A DNA stretch of 64,000 nt, from positions 105,529-169,528 of the forward strand of contig DAIBBI010000029.1 in NCBI GenBank assembly GCA_027442615.1, in the 5' to 3' direction. A program made the translations under genes and the position numbers. This DNA comes from JAJZRV01 sp027442615 (GTDB lineage Bacteria > Pseudomonadota > Gammaproteobacteria > Burkholderiales > Ferrovaceae). A model generated the notes under the pieces. It did no database searches. It saw only the letters and a list, made by a program, of their open reading frames with translations, and was not told the DNA's origin. Positions 1 to 7,212 of this stretch are shown here, one piece after another (the first letter of the stretch is position 1; every line of letters starts with the position of its first letter).

Positions 1-126
1 GGGGATGGGTTGCCATACCGGGCGTTCGCGCAAGTGTTCAAGGTAATCCAGAATATCGTCGAGCATGCGATGACCCTGGGCGCGCAGATCGCTCCAGTCG
101 GCAGGGTCCAGCGATTCCCGGCTCAT
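1..126 (-). CDS. PLP-dependent amino acid decarboxylase, N-terminal fragment
   Basis: Only the first 42 codons lie in the window; the gene runs off the left edge. The peptide carries the N-terminal signature of group II (aromatic-L-amino-acid/tyrosine type) decarboxylases: a DPADWSDLRAQGHRMLDD segment followed by RERPVWQPIP near residue 36. The ATG at 126 lies three bases after the stop of the HD-GYP gene, so it is probably the last gene of the same transcript. The PLP lysine and substrate residues are outside the window, so the substrate cannot be told. The family call rests on the N-terminal motif alone. Confidence 0.7.
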   Translation of the reverse strand, partial: MSRESLDPADWSDLRAQGHRMLDDILDYLEHLRERPVWQPIP

Positions 127-129
127 GGG

Positions 130-1326
130 TTAGGACGACAGGTTGAACCCCCAACTTTGGGGATCCTCAGGGCTCGCGATGGCGTCATCCGTGTTGGACA
201 AATCCACCAGCTCGGGTGGGATGTGCGCATTGAACCGCTCCGAAAAAAAGACCTTGACGATGGGGGTGATCAAACTATTTGCATTCTGGTCCATCACGAC
301 GCCCAGGCGTCCCGATTTTAACTTGACGAGGCTTCCCACGGGGTAGATGCCCACGGTTTTTACAAAAGCGTGAAACACTCGCAGATCGAAGTGACCCTCC
401 TGCCATTCTGCCATTTTATGGATGGCCATGGCAGGTTCCCAACCTTTCTTGTAACAGCGTTCCGAAGTGATGGCGTCGTAAACGTCGCAGACCGAGCCCA
501 TGCGGGCATAAAGCGAGAGATTGTCGCCGGACAGCCTGTCCGGGTAACCGCCTCCGTCCACCCGTTCGTGGTGATGCAGACAGACTTCCAGGACGATGTC
601 ATCCAGTTCCGTTGTTTTTTCCAAAACTTCAAACCCCAGGCGGGGGTGTGACTTGATGACGTCAAACTCCCCATCAGTCAGTCTGCCAGGTTTGTTCAGG
701 ACGGCCTCCGGGATAAGCATTTTTCCTACGTCATGTAACAGTCCTGCCATCCCGAGGTTGCGCAATGCGTCACCCTCAAATCCAAACTGCTTCCCCAAGG
801 CAATCATCAGGGCGCAGACTGCAACGGAATGGAGGTAGGTGTAGTTATCCTTGTTCTTGAGCCGGACGAGGCTGAGCAGTGCGCCGGAGTTGCTGGCGAT
901 GCTTTCGTGGATGTCTTCCACGAGACCCATGGCGCCATTGATTTGCAATGCATGACCCATGCGCACCTCACGGAACATCGAAGTGACGGCCTCCTTGGCT
1001 CGCGCGTGGATATGGCGGGCCCGTTCGATTTCCTCGTGAAACGTGGTTCGCGAAGCGCTCTTCGGGTTGGCTGCGGCTTCCCCCAGAATGGTCTGTACCT
1101 GCCTTTGGGCCGCATCTTCGTCGAGTGCGGTTATGCTGGGTGCAACATCCAGACCTTTGGTGGTGTCGATCCAGACTTCCCGCACACTGCTGGACTGCAG
1201 TGCCATGAGGTCCTTGTGGGAATCGAGTTTGAATGCGCTCTTCCAGAAGGGATGCTCCATCCAGCTGCCACAGATTTCATGGATGTACATGCCAAGGCGC
1301 ACGTCGCTGACACGGATTTTTTTCAT
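130..1326 (-). CDS. HD-GYP domain cyclic-di-GMP phosphodiesterase
   Basis: Predicted 398-residue cytoplasmic protein with an N-terminal DUF3391-type region (KKIRVSDVRLGMYIHEI, typical of this class) and a C-terminal HD-GYP domain. The metal-binding HD of LLHDVGKM is near residue 197 and the diagnostic HHHERVDGGGYP block near 250; both look intact, so hydrolysis of c-di-GMP is expected from family knowledge. The ATG at 1326 gives an ATGA overlap with the upstream CheB-like gene; a longer frame to 1353 adds an unconserved extension. It lies downstream of an HDOD and a CheB-like gene on the same strand. No sensor domain or membrane segment is visible, so the input signal is unknown. Confidence 0.88.
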   Translation of the reverse strand: MKKIRVSDVRLGMYIHEICGSWMEHPFWKSAFKLDSHKDLMALQSSSVREVWIDTTKGLDVAPSITALDEDAAQRQVQTILGEAAANPKSASRTTFHEEIERARHIHARAKEAVTSMFREVRMGHALQINGAMGLVEDIHESIASNSGALLSLVRLKNKDNYTYLHSVAVCALMIALGKQFGFEGDALRNLGMAGLLHDVGKMLIPEAVLNKPGRLTDGEFDVIKSHPRLGFEVLEKTTELDDIVLEVCLHHHERVDGGGYPDRLSGDNLSLYARMGSVCDVYDAITSERCYKKGWEPAMAIHKMAEWQEGHFDLRVFHAFVKTVGIYPVGSLVKLKSGRLGVVMDQNANSLITPIVKVFFSERFNAHIPPELVDLSNTDDAIASPEDPQSWGFNLSS

Positions 1327-1925
1327 GGCAAGGCCTGAGCGCCGTTGGCGCATTGCAGCAGGACACGCTGCGCCATTTTCTGGATCGGAACGACTTCATC
1401 AACTGCCCCGAGGGCAATGGCTTCCTTGGGCATGCCAAAGACAATGCTGGTTTGCTCATCCTGGGCAAAATTGTAGGCGCCAGCTTTTTTCATTTCCAGC
1501 ATCCCCGCTGCTCCATCCTTTCCCATACCCGTCAGGATAACCCCGATGGCATTTTTTCCTGACATCTGTGCCGCAGACTGGAACAGGACATCCACGGAAG
1601 GGCGATGCCGGTTGAAGGGCGGGTTTTTGCTCAATGCCGTGACGTAAGTGGTACCGGCCTTGTCCAGCAGCAAATGGGAGTGCCCCGGAGCGATGTAGGC
1701 GTGCCCCGGCAGGATGGGCGAACCATGGCCTGCTTCCTCAACGGAAATGTGGCACAGCGAGTCGAGGCGAGTCGCGAAAGATCGCGTAAAGGTTTCGGGC
1801 ATGTGCTGCACGATCAGAATGCCGGGAACCTCGGCCGGAAGCGCCCTGAGAAACTCCTTGATGGCCTCGGTGCCGCCGGTGGAGGCGCCCACCACGATGA
1901 TGAGTTTGCCGGAATGGAGAGACAA
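1323..1925 (-). CDS. stand-alone CheB-type methylesterase domain
   Basis: Predicted 200-residue protein consisting only of the CheB catalytic domain. The expected triad is present: Ser15 in VVGASTGG, His41 in VQHMP and Asp137 in LTGMGKDGAA. The family demethylates or deamidates chemoreceptor glutamyl residues. The N-terminal receiver domain of classical CheB is missing, so phospho-control by CheA is not expected. The start is probably TTG at 1925, with GAGG five bases upstream; no ATG or GTG precedes the conserved core. It sits 11 bases after the HDOD gene and overlaps the HD-GYP gene by four bases. No CheR or chemoreceptor gene is in the window, so its target is unknown. Confidence 0.85.
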   Translation of the reverse strand: MSLHSGKLIIVVGASTGGTEAIKEFLRALPAEVPGILIVQHMPETFTRSFATRLDSLCHISVEEAGHGSPILPGHAYIAPGHSHLLLDKAGTTYVTALSKNPPFNRHRPSVDVLFQSAAQMSGKNAIGVILTGMGKDGAAGMLEMKKAGAYNFAQDEQTSIVFGMPKEAIALGAVDEVVPIQKMAQRVLLQCANGAQALP

Positions 1926-1936
1926 ACCAACCTCGT

Positions 1937-2782
1937 CTAAAGTGAATTTGTGCCGGTTTGGATGGGGCGAAGATAGGTGATGACCTGCTCCACGGGAAGA
2001 TGGAGCAGGTCGCCGATCTCTGCATAATCATCGGGCAGCGCAGCGTCATCCCAGCCGTTGGCGGAGTGCCGGGCCAAATTGACGGCCAGTACCACGTTGC
2101 GCACCCTGACCTGCTGTCCATGGGCATCATCCATCAGGGCGGACAAAAGGCTGGGAAGGGACCATTCCCGGGAGAGCAGAAGCTGGAGGTCGGAGATGGG
2201 AAAGCCCAGTACCATTTCCTGTGCCGCGCGGCTTCGCAAGGACCTGTTGTTGAGCTGTGCGTCGTGGATCAGGATCATGTCCTGGGGCGCGAAACACCAC
2301 AGCAGCAGTTCGGCGAGGTCGTGCAGCAGGGCTGCGATGTACACCTCGTCGAAGTGCATGTCATTGAGGCGGATGGCCCATTCGATGGCGTAATTGGCGG
2401 CCCGCTGGGCGCGCTGGATGACACGGACCAGGTTTTGCAGCGCTTCGGGATGTTCTTGCAGCAGCGTTTCGACGGTGGCTTGGGTATGGATTTTGTCGTA
2501 GAAGGGGTCCATGCCCAGCATCAGTACGGCCTGTTCCACCTGGATGACTTCGGCGCTTTGCCGCTTGTGCCGGTGTTTTTGCAGATAGTGCAGCAACTTG
2601 ACCGTCATCAGGGGGTCGCGCAGGACGACGCGCGAGACATTACGGGCGCTCAGAAGCTCTTCATTCTTGCGCAATTCGGCCAAATCCTGGCCAGTTCGGG
2701 CAAGCACGGGGATTTCGACGTGGCCCAGAAAGGTCGCCCAGTCCTCAAGGTTTCGTTTTTCCGCAGATTGCACGCAGGTCAC
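1937..2782 (-). CDS. HDOD domain protein
   Basis: Predicted 281-residue soluble protein dominated by an HDOD domain (about residues 20-225), recognised from the helical pattern, the RDPLMTVKLLHYLQ segment and the ALLHDLAELLLW block. HDOD proteins are regulatory relatives of HD phosphohydrolases, often found beside chemotaxis and c-di-GMP genes, with poorly defined chemistry. The frame opens with GTG at 2782; a second GTG at 2773, five bases after AGGTGA, is an equally good start. It is the first gene of the HDOD-CheB-HD-GYP trio and lies 68 bases downstream of tRNA-Thr on the same strand. Confidence 0.8.
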   Translation of the reverse strand: MTCVQSAEKRNLEDWATFLGHVEIPVLARTGQDLAELRKNEELLSARNVSRVVLRDPLMTVKLLHYLQKHRHKRQSAEVIQVEQAVLMLGMDPFYDKIHTQATVETLLQEHPEALQNLVRVIQRAQRAANYAIEWAIRLNDMHFDEVYIAALLHDLAELLLWCFAPQDMILIHDAQLNNRSLRSRAAQEMVLGFPISDLQLLLSREWSLPSLLSALMDDAHGQQVRVRNVVLAVNLARHSANGWDDAALPDDYAEIGDLLHLPVEQVITYLRPIQTGTNSL

Positions 2783-2850
2783 CTCATCTTCCAGCCCACA
2801 ACCTTAGGGTTGTCGGCAAATTGAGGGAATACTTTACAGGAAAAACAAAA

Positions 2851-2926
<76 letters not shown>

Positions 2927-2940
2927 CCCGGGGAGCCGGA

Positions 2941-2969
2941 ATTATACCGGAATGGGCGCGCTTCGTCAG
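2941..2969 (-). promoter_or_regulatory. promoter of tRNA-Thr
   Basis: On the minus strand a perfect -10 hexamer TATAAT (2941-2946) follows a -35-like CTGACG (2964-2969) with a 17-base spacer. It ends 15 bases before the tRNA 5' end and overlaps the last codons of the SDR gene. This is a sigma-70-type match by inspection only. Confidence 0.6.
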
Positions 2970-3739
2970 GACTTGAAAATGATATCCCTGGGCGAGGATT
3001 GCAGATGTTGGCCGCCATCCACATACAACGTGGTCCCGGTTACGGCATGAGCAGAGGCAAGATAGACGGCAGCCTGGGCGATGTCTTCAGGAAAGGAGGC
3101 ATGCCCAAGCGGGGTAAGGTGATGCGCCTCCGCGAAGTCCGCTTCGGTTTGGGTCCCGGAGGGCAGGCTGATGCCGGGGGCAAGCCCCACCACGCGCAGG
3201 CGCGGGGCATAGCACTGGGCCAGCAAGCGGGTGGCGGTTTCCAGGGCCGCCTTGGAAAGCGTATAGGACAGGAAATCCGGGTTGAGGTTGATGAGTTTCT
3301 GGTCGAGCAGGTTGATGATGACGCCCGGAACGTCATCTTCGGCATGCGCCTCATACAGTTGGCGTGACAGCGTCAGTGGCGCGCCCAGATTGATCGCCAT
3401 GTGGCGCTCCAGCACGTCTGTCCGAAAGGTCTGCCCATCATCAAATTCAAAAAGCGAGGCGTTGTTGATCAAGCAATGGGGCCGCCCGAAGCGTGCGATG
3501 CAAGTGGGAATCAGGGCCGCTGCTTCGGCGGGGGAGGCCAGGTCCGCATAAAGCGCCAGCGCAGCGCGTCCCATGTGCTGGATTTGGTCCACCGTGGCCC
3601 GGGCCTCGCTTTCCGAGTGATGGTAGTGAACTGCCACGTCCCAACCCGCTTCTGCGAGGGCCAGGGCCATGCTCTTGCCCAGTCGCTTGGCCGCCCCGGT
3701 GATGAGGGCAATGCGGGCATGTGGGAAAGGGCGGTTCAT
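2966..3739 (-). CDS. SDR-family oxidoreductase, pteridine-reductase (FolM) like
   Basis: Predicted 257-residue short-chain dehydrogenase/reductase. The Rossmann nucleotide-binding motif TGAAKRLGKSMA is at about residues 14-25, the structural NNAS motif near 90, and the catalytic YTLSK near 160. The Arg in the glycine-rich loop and the LLDQKLINLNPDF segment are features I associate with pteridine/dihydrofolate reductases (PTR1, FolM) rather than fatty-acid FabG. It probably uses NADPH to reduce a pterin or folate. It overlaps the upstream NDUFA9-like gene by ATGA, so the two are translationally coupled. The exact substrate is inferred. Confidence 0.78.
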   Translation of the reverse strand: MNRPFPHARIALITGAAKRLGKSMALALAEAGWDVAVHYHHSESEARATVDQIQHMGRAALALYADLASPAEAAALIPTCIARFGRPHCLINNASLFEFDDGQTFRTDVLERHMAINLGAPLTLSRQLYEAHAEDDVPGVIINLLDQKLINLNPDFLSYTLSKAALETATRLLAQCYAPRLRVVGLAPGISLPSGTQTEADFAEAHHLTPLGHASFPEDIAQAAVYLASAHAVTGTTLYVDGGQHLQSSPRDIIFKS

Positions 3740-4647
3740 TGCAGCAGGCTGTCCAGGGCGTCGGGGTGAATGCCAAAAACGGTGTCGAGAACCAGGGGGG
3801 CTCCTTTCGGCAGGACATTGTCCGTGCGCATGGAGTCGAGGTTGTCGCGCGACATCAACGGGGGGCCGGGAAGGTGCTCCAACAGCAGTGCCTGCAGGGT
3901 TCCCAGCCAGTTGGGTAGGGGAAGGACGAACCGCTCGCGCCCGGTGCGTCGTGCTGCAAACCGGGCCAGTTCGGCCAGGGTCAGGATCTCGGGACCGGCA
4001 AGATCATAGCTTTTGCCCACCGTCTGCGGCATGGTGAGTGCCCGCTTCATGGCTTCGGCCACATTCTCCACGCTGACAGGCTGAAACCGGCCATCGGCCC
4101 GGGCAAGCGGCAGAATGGGAAAGCGGCGAGCCAGTTTTGAAAACAGGTTGATGAAATTATCGTCCGCGCCAAAGATCACGGAAGGTCGAAAAATGGTCCA
4201 TTCGAGGGCGCTGGCGCGGATGATCCTTTCTCCTTCGCCCTTGCTGCGCTGATACATGGAGACCCCTGCGCAATCCGCGCCCAATGCGCTCATGTGAAGG
4301 AGCCGGCGGATACCTTGCGCCCGCATGGTTTTGACGATCAGCGCCACCAGGTCCACGTGTGCTGCCTTGAACCGGGGGCCATAGGGATTTCCGGGTTTGT
4401 CATGAAGCACTCCCACCAGATTGATCACCGTTCCTGAAGCGCCAACCTGGCGGAGCAGGGATTCCAGAAATCGAGGCTCATGGACGGAACCCTCCACACA
4501 ACGCACCTCAGGTGTTTGGGGTCCTCGCTCCGTAACGACGGGACGGCGTACGGGAATGATGACCGGATAACCCTGCGCCATCAGCCGTGCAGCGAGAGAA
4601 CGGCCGACAAACCCGCTGCCACCGATCAGGAGGACAGGAGACGGCAT
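3736..4647 (-). CDS. NAD(P)-binding epimerase-like protein of the complex I NDUFA9 family
   Basis: Predicted 303-residue extended-SDR protein with an N-terminal GGSGFVGRSLAARL dinucleotide-binding loop (residues 8-21). It resembles the bacterial NDUFA9-like NAD-dependent epimerase/dehydratase group, which lacks a clearly assigned reaction. The usual catalytic YxxxK is not obvious: the matching region reads YQRSKGEGE, which does keep Y and K. It lies 16 bases downstream of the Irr-like regulator and overlaps the SDR gene by four bases, so the three are probably one transcript. Confidence 0.75.
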   Translation of the reverse strand: MPSPVLLIGGSGFVGRSLAARLMAQGYPVIIPVRRPVVTERGPQTPEVRCVEGSVHEPRFLESLLRQVGASGTVINLVGVLHDKPGNPYGPRFKAAHVDLVALIVKTMRAQGIRRLLHMSALGADCAGVSMYQRSKGEGERIIRASALEWTIFRPSVIFGADDNFINLFSKLARRFPILPLARADGRFQPVSVENVAEAMKRALTMPQTVGKSYDLAGPEILTLAELARFAARRTGRERFVLPLPNWLGTLQALLLEHLPGPPLMSRDNLDSMRTDNVLPKGAPLVLDTVFGIHPDALDSLLQ

Positions 4648-4663
4648 GAATTCCGACGCGGCG

Positions 4664-5113
4664 TTACTGGCGTCGAATGCGCACGACGATGTCGACGCCC
4701 TCCTGAACCATCCCGGGAGGGAGTTCAGGCAGTCCTTCCACGCACAATGTATCGGATTCGATGTCCATCAGCGTGCCGGAGTCCACATCAAAAAAATGGT
4801 GATGCGGGGCGGTGTAGGTGTCGTAAAAGACGCGGTCAGGGTCAATGATCACCTCGCGGACCAGCCCCTTTCTTTCGAATAAATTCAGCGTGTTGTAGAT
4901 GGTAGCCTTGGAAACCTCGGCATGATTTTGATTGACTGCGGTCAACAGCTGATCGGCCGAGAGGTGTTGCCGACGCGAAAAGAGGGCCTTGGCAATGACC
5001 AGCCGTTGGTGCGTTGGGATGATGTCGTGCTGCCGCAGTAGTTCGGCAACATGGGAACGATCCTGGGTCAGGGTATCCATGGACGAAGGCTCAAATTCGG
5101 TTGGTTGCAGCAT
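4664..5113 (-). CDS. Fur-family regulator, Irr-like
   Basis: Predicted 149-residue Fur-superfamily repressor. The winged-helix half includes TIYNTLNLFERKGLVREV, and the dimerisation half has an HHHFFDVDSGTLMDI block ending GVDIVVRIRR. The HHH motif, the YDT before it, and the absence of the C-terminal CxxC zinc cysteines resemble Irr, the haem/iron-status regulator best known in alphaproteobacteria; the N-terminal haem motif of Bradyrhizobium Irr is not seen. ATG 5113 is chosen because TTGAGGCC puts GAGG six bases upstream; a TTG lies at 5125. It follows ispH, an Fe-S enzyme gene, by about 40 bases. Confidence 0.8.
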   Translation of the reverse strand: MLQPTEFEPSSMDTLTQDRSHVAELLRQHDIIPTHQRLVIAKALFSRRQHLSADQLLTAVNQNHAEVSKATIYNTLNLFERKGLVREVIIDPDRVFYDTYTAPHHHFFDVDSGTLMDIESDTLCVEGLPELPPGMVQEGVDIVVRIRRQ

Positions 5114-5153
5114 GGTAGGCCTCAATATAGCCCGGATTGGAACAAGATATCAA

Positions 5154-6092
5154 TTACCCCAACGCCTTGGGGAGCGGAAAGACGACGTTTTCCGGGGTGC
5201 CTTCCAGCTCCTGGACTTCGCCTGCTCCCAACATCCGAAGTCGCTCGATCACTTCAGTCACGAGTACTTCAGGGGCAGAAGCCCCTGCCGTGACGCCAAT
5301 CCTGGTTTTTCCAACCAGCCACTCCGGCTTGAGGTCGGCAGCGCGATCCACCATGTAGGCGTCGATGCCACGATGCACTGCCACTTCGCGCAACCGGTTG
5401 GAGTTGGAACTGGTGGGGGAGCCCACCACGATCACGAGATCAGCCTGGGTGGACAGGGCCTTGACCGCATCCTGACGATTTTGCGTGGCATAACAGATGT
5501 CGTCCTTGCGCGGGCCCTGAATCTGTGGAAACCGGTGGCGCAATGCCTGGATGACGCGTTGGGCATCATCCACCGAAAGGGTCGTCTGCGTCACGTAGGA
5601 CAGTCGGTCCGGATGTTCAATGGCGAGGCTTGCCACATCCTCGACGGTCTCGACCAGATAAATGTGGTCGCGTGCCTGCCCCAGGGTGCCTTCCACCTCA
5701 GGGTGGCCACGGTGTCCAATCATGACGATTTCGCGCCCGGCCGCGTGCAACCGCGCTACTTCGGTGTGGACCTTGGTGACCAGCGGGCAGGTGGCATCGA
5801 ACACGTGCAGCCCGCGCGCCTCGGCTTCGGCGCGCACTGCCAGCGACACGCCATGAGCGCTGAAAATGACGGTAGCCCCGGTGGGCACCTCGTCCAGGTG
5901 CTCAATGAAGATGGCGCCCTTGTTTTTGAGGTTGTCCACCACAAAGCGGTTATGGACCACCTCGTGGCGTACGTAGATGGGGGCGCCGAAACGCTCCAGG
6001 GCGCGCTCCACGATTTCGATGGCGCGATCCACACCGGCACAAAATCCGCGCGGGTTGGCCAGTAAAACGGGAATGGGGGGGTGCTGTGGCAT
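5154..6092 (-). CDS. ispH: 4-hydroxy-3-methylbut-2-enyl diphosphate reductase
   Basis: Last enzyme of the MEP isoprenoid pathway, converting HMBPP to IPP and DMAPP in the cytoplasm with an oxygen-sensitive Fe-S cluster. The three cluster cysteines are visible at about residues 18 (NPRGFCAGV), 102 (DATCPLV) and 200 (DDICYATQNRQ), as are His47 (EVVHN) and His80 (SAHG). The 312-residue length is normal. ATG at 6092 and GTG at 6095 are both possible, with AAGGA 9 or 6 bases upstream. It overlaps the preceding molybdoenzyme gene, completing an ileS-lspA-ispH type operon. Dxs, IspE and IspA of the same route are also in this window. Confidence 0.97.
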   Translation of the reverse strand: MPQHPPIPVLLANPRGFCAGVDRAIEIVERALERFGAPIYVRHEVVHNRFVVDNLKNKGAIFIEHLDEVPTGATVIFSAHGVSLAVRAEAEARGLHVFDATCPLVTKVHTEVARLHAAGREIVMIGHRGHPEVEGTLGQARDHIYLVETVEDVASLAIEHPDRLSYVTQTTLSVDDAQRVIQALRHRFPQIQGPRKDDICYATQNRQDAVKALSTQADLVIVVGSPTSSNSNRLREVAVHRGIDAYMVDRAADLKPEWLVGKTRIGVTAGASAPEVLVTEVIERLRMLGAGEVQELEGTPENVVFPLPKALG

Positions 6093-6751
6093 CACAGTTC
6101 ATCCTTCTGATTGCCGGGCCAGCCGAAGCGCTCTTCCTTCCAGGGGTCCCCCTCGTTGTGGTAACCGCGAACTTCCCAGAACCCGGGGCGGTCCCGTTCA
6201 TGCAGCTCGATGGCCTTGAGCCACTTGGCCCCTTTCCAGGCATACCGTTTGGGCACGATGATGCGCACCGGGCCGCCATGGTTGCGCGCAATGGGGTGTC
6301 CCGACCAGCAGTGTGCAATGATCACGTCGTCATCGAGCAAGGCCATCAGGGGCAGGTTCGTGGTGTAGTCGTCATAGCCATGCAGCGTGACAAACTGAGC
6401 CGTTTCCAGCGGTCCGGCCAGTGCGAGAAGGTCGCGCGCCATGACGCCGCGCCACTCCATGTCCAGTTGGGACCAGCGCGTGACGCAGTGGAAATCGGAA
6501 GTTGAAGTGGTTTGCGGCAGGGCCTGATAGGCTGCCCAGTCCAGGTCCATTTCACGCTGGACCAACCCGAAGACGCGTAGCCGCCAATGCTCCAGGGGAA
6601 TGTGGGGCTGGATGCCAAGGTCCAGTATCGGAAAATCACGAACCTCGGTTTGGCCTTGAGGGATGCGTGCATTGGCATGGATTCGCCCGGGTTTCATCTC
6701 CCTGCGGGTCACGGCGATTTTGGCCTGGATGAGTTTGTTCCAGTCGGTCAT
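6092..6751 (-). CDS. molybdopterin-dependent sulfite-oxidase-like oxidoreductase
   Basis: Predicted 219-residue single-domain protein of the oxidored_molyb superfamily. Cys89 in DFHCVTRWSQLDMEW is placed where the molybdenum-ligating cysteine lies in this family, and GHPIARNHGGPVRIIVPKRYAWKG is a typical cofactor-binding block. No signal peptide or Tat motif is seen, so a cytoplasmic location is inferred. ATG 6751 overlaps the lspA stop as ATGA; an in-frame extension to 6940 lies inside lspA and is rejected. It occupies the slot where E. coli has fkpB between lspA and ispH. Substrate and electron partner are unknown. Confidence 0.82.
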   Translation of the reverse strand: MTDWNKLIQAKIAVTRREMKPGRIHANARIPQGQTEVRDFPILDLGIQPHIPLEHWRLRVFGLVQREMDLDWAAYQALPQTTSTSDFHCVTRWSQLDMEWRGVMARDLLALAGPLETAQFVTLHGYDDYTTNLPLMALLDDDVIIAHCWSGHPIARNHGGPVRIIVPKRYAWKGAKWLKAIELHERDRPGFWEVRGYHNEGDPWKEERFGWPGNQKDEL

Positions 6752-7212
6752 TTGCCTGTCTTCAAGCTGTCCCACAGCAGGACGACGACACCGAGGGTGA
6801 TGGCCGAATCTGCCAGGTTGAATGCGGGCCAATAATGGTGGCCCACATGCCATTGAATGAAGTCGGTGACGGTTCCCAATAGAACGCGGTCCACCAGGTT
6901 GCCCAGGGCGCCGCCCATGATCAGACTCAATCCAAGACAAAAGCGGCGATTGTTCGCATGGCGCACGATCAGGATACCGATGAACAGCAGGGCCGCCAAG
7001 GCGATGCCGCTGAAAAAATAGCGTTGCCAGCCGCTGGCATTGGCCAGCAGGCTGAAAGCCGCCCCCTGGTTATGGGCCAGTACCAGGTCGAAGTAATCGT
7101 TGACGCGGCGAATGAGGTCTGTCCCCATCCAGGCCGTGATCCAGCGTTTGCTGGCCTGGTCGGCCAGCGTCACGACGAGGGCTAACCCAAGCCACCGGGC
7201 CAGGTTACGCAT
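6748..7212 (-). CDS. lspA: lipoprotein signal peptidase II
   Basis: Aspartyl protease of the inner membrane that cleaves prolipoprotein signal peptides after lipidation. The 154-residue protein has about four membrane helices and the conserved blocks NQGAAFS, GGALGNLVDR (first catalytic Asp) and FNLADSAI (second catalytic Asp). ATG 7212 is selected because homology starts at RNLARWLGLALVVTLADQ; upstream sequence belongs to ileS. It overlaps the ileS stop by eight bases. Its clients here would include the lolB, dolP and TPR lipoproteins. Confidence 0.95.
   Translation of the reverse strand: MRNLARWLGLALVVTLADQASKRWITAWMGTDLIRRVNDYFDLVLAHNQGAAFSLLANASGWQRYFFSGIALAALLFIGILIVRHANNRRFCLGLSLIMGGALGNLVDRVLLGTVTDFIQWHVGHHYWPAFNLADSAITLGVVVLLWDSLKTGK

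Noticed and set aside
2798..2813. ACAACC-TTAG-GGTTGT inverted repeat between tRNA-Thr and the HDOD gene
   Set aside because: The stem is only six bases with no T tract on either side that fits a terminator; it may be a leader hairpin, but nothing supports a specific role.
6752..6940. Upstream extension of the molybdoenzyme frame
   Set aside because: It lies inside lspA and reads as low-complexity Arg/Pro/Gly; the ATGA overlap at 6751 gives the natural start.
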